From UBA7446 sp965657545 (GTDB lineage Bacteria > Bacteroidota > Bacteroidia > Flavobacteriales > Flavobacteriaceae), in NCBI GenBank assembly GCA_965657545.1, contig CBFHOG010000004.1, forward strand, positions 48,053-112,052: a DNA stretch of 64,000 bases. The letters are read 5' to 3'. Numbering within the stretch: position 1 is the first letter of the stretch; each line of letters opens with the position of its first letter. The notes under the pieces are model-generated. The model saw only the letters and a list, made by a program, of their open reading frames with translations, did no database searches and had not been told where the DNA came from. A program made the position numbers and the translations under genes. Below are positions 59,179-64,000 of the stretch, piece by piece.

Positions 59179-60476
59179 TAGAAAAGTGTTGTTTGTAGCC
59201 AGGTTTTTTGGTAGCTATTGTTGGGGTCGTAGCGTTCTGCTTGCCACGAAATATGAAATTTTCTGTCTCTTGGGTCATTGCCCACACCTGCATTATACAT
59301 CCAGTTTCCATAATTACTATGCACATCATAATCAATGAGCATCGCTTCAAAATATGCCGCACCAATACGCCAGTCCAAATGCCATTCTTTGCTGAAGAAA
59401 CTCGCCACATTTTGACGTCCGCGATTACTCATAAATCCAGTGCAAGCCAATTCTCGCATATTCGCATTGACAAAAGGTTCGGGCGTGTTTCCCTCAATCC
59501 ATTTTTGTACGAGCCTGCTGTTCGTTTTCCACTCGTACGACTTATCTAAAATCCCTCCTATTTTAAAAATTTTATCTCCGTGTTTTAAGGAAATATATTT
59601 AAAATAATCACGCCAAATCAGTTCAAATATTAGCCAATAAGTGGAGTCGTTTTTTGTTACTGTTTTCTCGTATTTTTTTACTTCAGCATAAATTGACCTT
59701 GGCGATATAGACCCAAACGCCATCCAAAGAGATAGTTTGGAGCTGTATTTTTTTCCCAACAAACCGTTACGTGTTTTTTTATAAAAAGACAACTGCTTGG
59801 TGTCCCAAAAATATTCTTGGATGCGTGCCCACGCCTCCGTTTCACCTCCTGAAAATGGAATGGCAGTTCTTGCGTCTCTGGTGGGATTTTGATAGCCTAA
59901 TTTTTCTAGGCTTGGCAACTCGGGAGTTTGCTGTATTAAGTTTTCAGTTGGCATGGGATCAGGAATCCCTATCGGAGGTCTAACGTGACTTTGCTTTTCA
60001 CATTTTTTTCTAAAGACGGTAAACACTTCTGGGATATTGGAAACTTCCATAGGAATATCGTCAGGATGAAATAAAAACTGATCGTAATTCCAGTGCGTTT
60101 TGATGTTCTTGGGGATTTGTGCTGTATGATCAATTTCTTCTTGAGTCCATTCCCGCTGCCCATACAGGTCAGTGACCTGATATTGTTCTTGTAGCTCTTG
60201 TAAAGTTTTTTTCAAATTTCCAACAGTAACCCACAATGTAATGTTAAGCTTATTCAAATCTTTTTGCAGTTGGGCTAATGCTTGTAGCAGGAATTGTGCT
60301 CTAAAAGCTTCCATTTTTTTGAAACCCCATGGCGTTTCCTTTAACCATATTTCTGGAATATGATAGAATCCAATTACACGATTATGTTTCGAGGTTGCTT
60401 GTGTAAGTGCTTGTTGATCTCGGACACGTAAATCGTTCCGGAACCAAACTATTGCTGTTGTTTTTGCCTTCTGCAT
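59178..60476 (-). CDS. Cryptochrome DASH
   Basis: 432 residues. Antenna domain (AIVWFRNDLRVRDQQAL) and FAD domain with the DASH signature NMRELACTGFMSNRGRQNVASFF, LDWRIGAAYFEAMLIDYD, and GNWMYNAGVGNDPRDRKF. CRY-DASH proteins repair CPDs in single-stranded or looped DNA and may have signalling roles. The start overlaps the DUF2256 gene by 28 bases, so the two products are encoded in different frames. Confidence 0.94.
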   Translation of the reverse strand: MQKAKTTAIVWFRNDLRVRDQQALTQATSKHNRVIGFYHIPEIWLKETPWGFKKMEAFRAQFLLQALAQLQKDLNKLNITLWVTVGNLKKTLQELQEQYQVTDLYGQREWTQEEIDHTAQIPKNIKTHWNYDQFLFHPDDIPMEVSNIPEVFTVFRKKCEKQSHVRPPIGIPDPMPTENLIQQTPELPSLEKLGYQNPTRDARTAIPFSGGETEAWARIQEYFWDTKQLSFYKKTRNGLLGKKYSSKLSLWMAFGSISPRSIYAEVKKYEKTVTKNDSTYWLIFELIWRDYFKYISLKHGDKIFKIGGILDKSYEWKTNSRLVQKWIEGNTPEPFVNANMRELACTGFMSNRGRQNVASFFSKEWHLDWRIGAAYFEAMLIDYDVHSNYGNWMYNAGVGNDPRDRKFHISWQAERYDPNNSYQKTWLQTTLF

Positions 60477-60595
60477 CTTTCGCTACAATATTTTACGTGT
60501 TCCCAATTTTTACTCCATTTTTTACGCCACGTAAAAGGAAGGTTACACACCACGCAAATTTTTTGTGGCAAGTGTTCCTTTTTTACGCCCTTCAT
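60449..60595 (-). CDS. DUF2256 zinc-ribbon-like small protein
   Basis: 48 residues, too short for ordinary gene calling. MKGVKKEHLPQKICVVCNLP, then the W-R-K-K-W-S-K-N-W pattern and KYCSERCRRQ. Two CxxC-type pairs (CVVC, CSERC) form a probable zinc ribbon, and the basic Trp-rich middle is typical of DUF2256, a family often located beside photolyase and CRY-DASH genes. Overlaps both neighbours: four bases with the class I photolyase stop and 28 with the CRY-DASH start. Function unknown. Confidence 0.88.
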   Translation of the reverse strand: MKGVKKEHLPQKICVVCNLPFTWRKKWSKNWEHVKYCSERCRRQKQQQ

Positions 60596-61884
60596 GTTGC
60601 CAACCCAGCTTTATAGGTTTGTAAACAGCGTTCTCTCGCCATTTTGTGATCCACCATCTGTTTTGGATACGTTAGGGACTGATATTCGGGCACCCATTTT
60701 TGAATGTATTTGTGGTCTTTATCAAATTTCTTCACTTGCTCGGTAGGGTTGAAAACCCGGAAATAAGGAGCTGCATCTACCCCGCTACCCGCGACCCATT
60801 GCCAATTTCCCACATTGCTTGACTGTTCATAGTCGAGAAGTTTTTCGGCAAAATAGGCTTCGCCCCAGCGCCAATCAATAAGTAAATGTTTACATAAAAA
60901 ACTACCTACAAGCATACGTACGCGATTGTGCATAAACCCCGTTTGGTTAAGCTCACGCATTCCCGCATCTACAAGCGGATAGCCTGTTTTTCCCTCGCAC
61001 CATTTTTTAAAATCTGCTTCGTTATTTCGCCAATCAATGCGGTCGTACTGCGGCTTAAAACTCGATTTTGTTGTATGCGGATAATGCCATAAAATCTGCA
61101 TAAAGAATTCCCGCCATACCAATTCTTTTAAAAAAGTGGGTTGTGTACTTTTACGTGCTTTTGCAATAATATCCCTAATAGATACCGCCCCAAAACGCAA
61201 ATAAACTCCCAATTTACTTGTGCTATCCATAGAGGGAAAGTTTCGCGTTTCGTCATAAGCATCCATCATGCTTTTAGATTCGCTAGCAGTTGGAATGTCG
61301 TGTTGTCCTTTAGAAAACCCAAGCGCTTCTAAAGATGGAATCTTCTCGAAGTCATGCTTATAAAGATTATGAAGTAAGGTTTCAGAAGGAAAATTTGGTA
61401 CGCCCATTTCCTCCATTTGCGCAAGCCATATTCGAGAATATGGTGTATAAACCCTATATGGAGTACCATCTTTTTTGAGTACTTCGTGGGGTGCAAAAAG
61501 AACTTGGTCTTTAAATGTCTTAAACGTTACTCCTATTGCTGCCAGTTTGCGTTTTATTTCGGCGTCTCGTTCTCTAGCATATGGCTCATAATCTTCGTTG
61601 GTGTAAACAGCAGTAATGTTATGCGTTTTACACCACGCTAAAATACAATCTGATGGATTTCCCTTTTTGACAAGTATTCCGCTTCCTTTTTCACGAAAAA
61701 TGTTGTCTAACTTCGAAATATGTTTGTGTATAAAACTTACACGCGCATCGTTTTTAGGGAGCTTGTCGATTATATTTTGATCAAATACAAATGCGGGTAG
61801 AACATCATTTGCATCTGAAAGCGCATGAAAAAAACCAGCGTTATCGGTTTCTCGTAGGTCGCGACGAAACCAGAATAATATCAT
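60592..61884 (-). CDS. phrB: Deoxyribodipyrimidine photolyase, class I (CPD)
   Basis: Blue-light-driven repair of cyclobutane pyrimidine dimers. 430 residues. Antenna domain (ILFWFRRDLRETDNAG), FAD domain with GKTGYPLVDAGMRELNQTGFMHNRVRM, DWRWGEAYF, and NWQWVAGSGVDAAPYFRVFNP with both Trps of the electron-transfer triad region, then KFDKDHKYIQKW. This is the canonical class I enzyme among the four paralogues here. Overlaps the SDR and DUF2256 genes by four bases each. Confidence 0.95.
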   Translation of the reverse strand: MILFWFRRDLRETDNAGFFHALSDANDVLPAFVFDQNIIDKLPKNDARVSFIHKHISKLDNIFREKGSGILVKKGNPSDCILAWCKTHNITAVYTNEDYEPYARERDAEIKRKLAAIGVTFKTFKDQVLFAPHEVLKKDGTPYRVYTPYSRIWLAQMEEMGVPNFPSETLLHNLYKHDFEKIPSLEALGFSKGQHDIPTASESKSMMDAYDETRNFPSMDSTSKLGVYLRFGAVSIRDIIAKARKSTQPTFLKELVWREFFMQILWHYPHTTKSSFKPQYDRIDWRNNEADFKKWCEGKTGYPLVDAGMRELNQTGFMHNRVRMLVGSFLCKHLLIDWRWGEAYFAEKLLDYEQSSNVGNWQWVAGSGVDAAPYFRVFNPTEQVKKFDKDHKYIQKWVPEYQSLTYPKQMVDHKMARERCLQTYKAGLAT

Positions 61885-62582
61885 CCATTTACATTTAAAG
61901 ATGACATACCGCCGTCCAAACCTATTACTTGCCCTGTCATCCAGCTGCTTTTATCTGATAATAAAAAGGCTGCTAATTGTGCCACGTCTTGTGTGGTTCC
62001 AATGCGTTTTAGCGGATGTCTTAGTGCTGCTTTTTCCTTTTTCGCATCGTTGTTTAGAAAACGATTTGCTAAAGGGGTGTCTGTTATGGAGGGCGCAATT
62101 ACATTTACTCGAACTTTGGGTGCCCATTCTGCTGCCAAGGAACGCCCAAGACCTTCTAAAGCTCCTTTGGAAGCGGCTACACTTGCGTGAAAAGGCATAC
62201 CTGTTTGTACAGCGACAGTACTAAAAAGTACCACACTTGCTTGCTCACTTGCGGCAAACCTTGGTTGTAGTTGCTGTAATGTTTTTACTGCTCCCATTAC
62301 ATTGATGGAAAAGTCATCCGTAAATGCCTCTGGCTTTAATCCCTTAAAGGGACGTAAATTGATACTACCAGGGCAGTATGCAAATCCGTCTATTACGGCA
62401 GGAAGTTGATCTAAAGGTAAGTTGTCTTGAAGCACGTCAAAAGGGATGTGTGTCACGTTTTTTCCGGCCAAGCCTTCATTTGTTCTAGATGCGACAAAAA
62501 TGGACGCGTCAGTAGGCAGTTGGTCTATAATTTGGCCGCCAATGCCATAGCTTCCACCAATTAATAAAAATGTTTTGCTCAT
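61881..62582 (-). CDS. Short-chain dehydrogenase/reductase (SDR family)
   Basis: 233 residues, Rossmann fold. Cofactor loop GGSYGIGGQII (about 8-18), substrate-binding and active-site segment near 118-146 (STVAVQTGMPFHASVAASKGALEGLGRSLA; the usual YxxxK Tyr is not seen, with HASVAASK in its place), and the C-terminal MTGQVIGLDGGMSSL. The Tyr-to-His-like change may affect catalysis. Second gene of the photolyase operon; overlaps both neighbours by four bases. Substrate unknown. Confidence 0.88.
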   Translation of the reverse strand: MSKTFLLIGGSYGIGGQIIDQLPTDASIFVASRTNEGLAGKNVTHIPFDVLQDNLPLDQLPAVIDGFAYCPGSINLRPFKGLKPEAFTDDFSINVMGAVKTLQQLQPRFAASEQASVVLFSTVAVQTGMPFHASVAASKGALEGLGRSLAAEWAPKVRVNVIAPSITDTPLANRFLNNDAKKEKAALRHPLKRIGTTQDVAQLAAFLLSDKSSWMTGQVIGLDGGMSSLNVNG

Positions 62583-63037
62583 AATGTTGAATTAAAAATT
62601 TCGTTAAGTGCTTTTTCTCTGTAATCAAAAATCTGCTTGACCTTTGCGCGCACAAACAGCACATGTGCCAACCAACCCAATGGACCAAGGGGTAATTTGT
62701 AATCTACGATATCTTCCATCACAACACCGTTTTCCGTTTTTTTAATAAAATGCTTGTGATGCCAAAAAGTATATGGACCAAATCGTTGTTCATCAACAAA
62801 ATACGCACCTTCTTCCACATGTGTTATTTCGGTTACCCATCTAAAAGGAATTCCCAAAAGTGGTGTAAGACGATATTGGATAATTTGACCCGGAAACATC
62901 TTGCGTTCTGCGCCAGAAATAATGTCAAATCCCATATAATCTGGGGTAATACGTTTTAAGTTTTTGGGGTCAGAAAGAAACGTCCACGCTTGGGTCATGG
63001 TGGTGGACAATTCTTGTCTGGAAGTGTACTGGTACAT
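62579..63037 (-). CDS. SRPBCC (Bet v1/START-like) superfamily protein
   Basis: 152 residues: cyclase/dehydrase-like fold (QELSTTMTQAWTFLSDPKNLKRITPDYMGF; RFGPYTFWHHKHFIKK; DYKLPLGPLGWLAHVLFVRAKVKQIFDYR). First gene of the photolyase operon, reading from the -7 box 14 bases upstream. In other bacteria such proteins accompany SDR and photolyase genes, which suggests a small-molecule ligand, but none can be named. Confidence 0.88.
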   Translation of the reverse strand: MYQYTSRQELSTTMTQAWTFLSDPKNLKRITPDYMGFDIISGAERKMFPGQIIQYRLTPLLGIPFRWVTEITHVEEGAYFVDEQRFGPYTFWHHKHFIKKTENGVVMEDIVDYKLPLGPLGWLAHVLFVRAKVKQIFDYREKALNEIFNSTL

Positions 63038-63051
63038 AGCGTTCTTTTACG

Positions 63052-63059
63052 CAAATATA
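63052..63059 (-). promoter_or_regulatory. Photolyase-operon -7 promoter box
   Basis: Minus strand TATATTTG, perfect TAnnTTTG, 14 bases before the SRPBCC ATG. There is no TTG at 17-23 bases; instead the inverted repeat at 63063-63100 occupies the -33 region, suggesting a regulated promoter. Confidence 0.6.
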
Positions 63060-63062
63060 CCT

Positions 63063-63100
63063 TTTTTGTTTAATCTTGTATTATAAAAGTTAAACAAAAA
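63063..63100. promoter_or_regulatory. Inverted repeat over the -33 region of the photolyase operon
   Basis: TTTTTGTTTAA (63063-63073) and TTAAACAAAAA (63090-63100): perfect 11-base arms with a 16-base spacer, extended by CTT/AAG with one bulged base. It lies between the stop of the SdpI-family gene and the operon -7 box, covering where a -33 element would be. Likely an operator for a dimeric regulator such as a light-responsive MerR (LitR/CarH) protein; an AU-rich terminator for the SdpI gene is a weaker alternative. Confidence 0.5.
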
Positions 63101-63442
63101 TTAGTCTTTAAACTTATGTTTTAGCGCTTTTTCGGTTTGGATAAGTGCAACAAAAGGCAATAGGGTGACGATGATTATTGCCAGCCATACATGCCAATTT
63201 TCATAGGATATTAAGATAAATGGTGCGCAGGATAACAAACTGTAATATCCCACCTGCTTCATGTGTTTAGCTGATTCAACTTGCGCATAATCCCAATGCT
63301 TTTGACTTTTTTTGGAAAGACTCGTTCTGTAGCCATAAAAATCATTTATTTTTTTTGGCGGAAATCGTTGCATTAACCAAGCAGTAATGACATAAATAAC
63401 ACCGCAAAGCAAGCAAACAATAATAGCGGGATTAAAGTCCAT
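63101..63442 (-). CDS. SdpI-family membrane protein
   Basis: 113 residues from ATG 63442 (MDFNPAIIVCLLCGVIYVITAWLM); the longer frame would begin inside the aquaporin gene. Three membrane helices and the family motif PPKKINDFYGYRTSLSKKSQKHWDYAQ, the key signature of SdpI/YhfL-type proteins. In Bacillus SdpI gives immunity to a toxic peptide; most family members have unknown roles. Its start overlaps the aquaporin stop by 11 bases. Confidence 0.85.
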   Translation of the reverse strand: MDFNPAIIVCLLCGVIYVITAWLMQRFPPKKINDFYGYRTSLSKKSQKHWDYAQVESAKHMKQVGYYSLLSCAPFILISYENWHVWLAIIIVTLLPFVALIQTEKALKHKFKD

Positions 63443-64000
63443 TTTGCGAAGGTACAAAAACCTTAAATAATGCAACAGCAAGTGCCATTCCAGCAAATGG
63501 AGCAGTAAGGTAAATCCACATGGGTTCCCAATGATTTCCAATAAGTGCAGGGCCTAACGATCTCACAGGATTCATGGAAGCATTGGTTAAGGGTCCAGCG
63601 AACATGGCTTCAAGTAAAATAACGCTTCCCACAGCAACTCCAGCAACAGGGCCAATTTCTTTACTTCCAGTACTGATGTGTAAAATCACAAGCATTAAGA
63701 AAAAGGACAATAAAAACTCCAGCCAAAAGGCACTCACATATGGGATAGAGGGGATAGTAGCGCCTATTATTTCACTCTCAGGAAGTAGCGCTTTTACAGT
63801 AATACTTGCTGCAATCGCACCCAACGCCTGGGTGACGATATAACCAGGTACTTTTTTCCAAGAAAATCGATGAGCAAGCGCAAAGGAAATGGTAACGGCA
63901 GGGTTAAAATGCGCTCCAGACTGCTCGCCAAAAGCATAAATCATAACCATAACGATAAGCCCCCAAGTGATGGCAACGCCCTCGTGAGCAACAGCTCCTG
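63432..64000 (-). CDS. MIP-family aquaporin/glycerol facilitator, N-terminus outside window
   Basis: Water or small-solute channel of the inner membrane. At least 189 residues; the frame continues past position 64000 without an in-frame stop (AHEGVAITWGLIVMVMIYAFG). First pore motif AHFNPAVT, second NASMNPVRSLGPAL, i.e. NPV instead of NPA. This second motif resembles NIP-type channels that carry metalloids or other uncharged solutes. Coupled to the SdpI gene. Confidence 0.9.
   Translation of the reverse strand, partial: GAVAHEGVAITWGLIVMVMIYAFGEQSGAHFNPAVTISFALAHRFSWKKVPGYIVTQALGAIAASITVKALLPESEIIGATIPSIPYVSAFWLEFLLSFFLMLVILHISTGSKEIGPVAGVAVGSVILLEAMFAGPLTNASMNPVRSLGPALIGNHWEPMWIYLTAPFAGMALAVALFKVFVPSQNGL

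Noticed and set aside
1..64000. CRISPR array, rRNA operon, prophage, insertion sequence
   Set aside because: I saw no regularly spaced direct repeats, no rRNA-like stretches, no integrase, transposase or phage structural genes in any frame.

Overview
The window is a compact, AT-rich chromosomal segment of a Bacteroidetes bacterium, very probably a (marine) member of the Flavobacteriaceae. Supporting signs are Bacteroidetes-type promoters (TAnnTTTG -7 box, sometimes with an upstream TTG), start codons almost without Shine-Dalgarno sequences, families typical of the phylum (DUF4290, OstA-like, SusC/RagA-style TonB receptor with CarboxypepD_reg domain, DUF349), a 6S-Flavo RNA just after zapA, and a DNA photolyase/cryptochrome-rich operon common in sunlit flavobacteria. 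No insertion sequences, prophage, CRISPR array or rRNA were seen, and no gene-free stretch exceeds about 200 bases.

Layout. 1-2.6 kb: 3'-truncated lysA, sucC, an hsp20 gene. 2.6-10.9 kb: uvrB, an ABC-2 exporter pair, a divergent gene for a kinase-like protein, a pRiA4b-ORF3-like protein, heme A synthase, CCA-adding enzyme and TsaC/Sua5. 10.9-16.4 kb: a surface-polysaccharide/LOS glycosyltransferase block with six GT domains in five genes, including a natural GT4-GT2 fusion. 16.4-25.1 kb: dapD, ruvX-def-mazG, a DUF349 protein, aroE, two tandem DUF368 (polyprenyl-phosphate transporter) genes and a TPR protein. 25.2-33.7 kb: a class III aminotransferase, OstA-like protein, purA, a Fur-family regulator, relA/spoT, an rRNA/tRNA methyltransferase and an orphan LytTR response regulator. 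33.7-41.2 kb: ornithine aminotransferase, cysteine desulfurase, TonB receptor, M23 peptidase, a ZapB-like coiled coil, zapA and 6S RNA. 41.2-48.4 kb: membrane protein, cupin, DinB-like protein, a visibly decaying ECF-sigma operon, small accessory genes, a PQQ-propeller protein and tRNA-Met. 48.5-55.9 kb: START-like protein, class IV aminotransferase, yqgE, fmt, recQ, a P-loop ATPase, DUF493, DUF4290 and murA.

55.9-63.1 kb is the most striking region: eight minus-strand genes that all overlap their neighbours (SRPBCC, SDR, class I photolyase, a 48-residue DUF2256 zinc-ribbon, CRY-DASH, an Fe-S photolyase, a divergent photolyase-like protein, and a TIGR03643/DUF2805 small basic protein). They run from one TATATTTG promoter with an 11-bp-arm inverted repeat next to it. 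This looks like one co-regulated light/UV-damage module. The window closes with an SdpI-family gene and a truncated aquaporin gene.

Other observations: five genes have a TAnnTTTG box exactly four bases before the ATG, which predicts leaderless mRNAs. The ECF sigma gene carries an in-frame amber codon, and the last gene of the same operon seems to have lost its ATG to ATA. MurA has Asp at the fosfomycin-target cysteine. Several convergent gene pairs share their stop codons in a 4-bp overlap.
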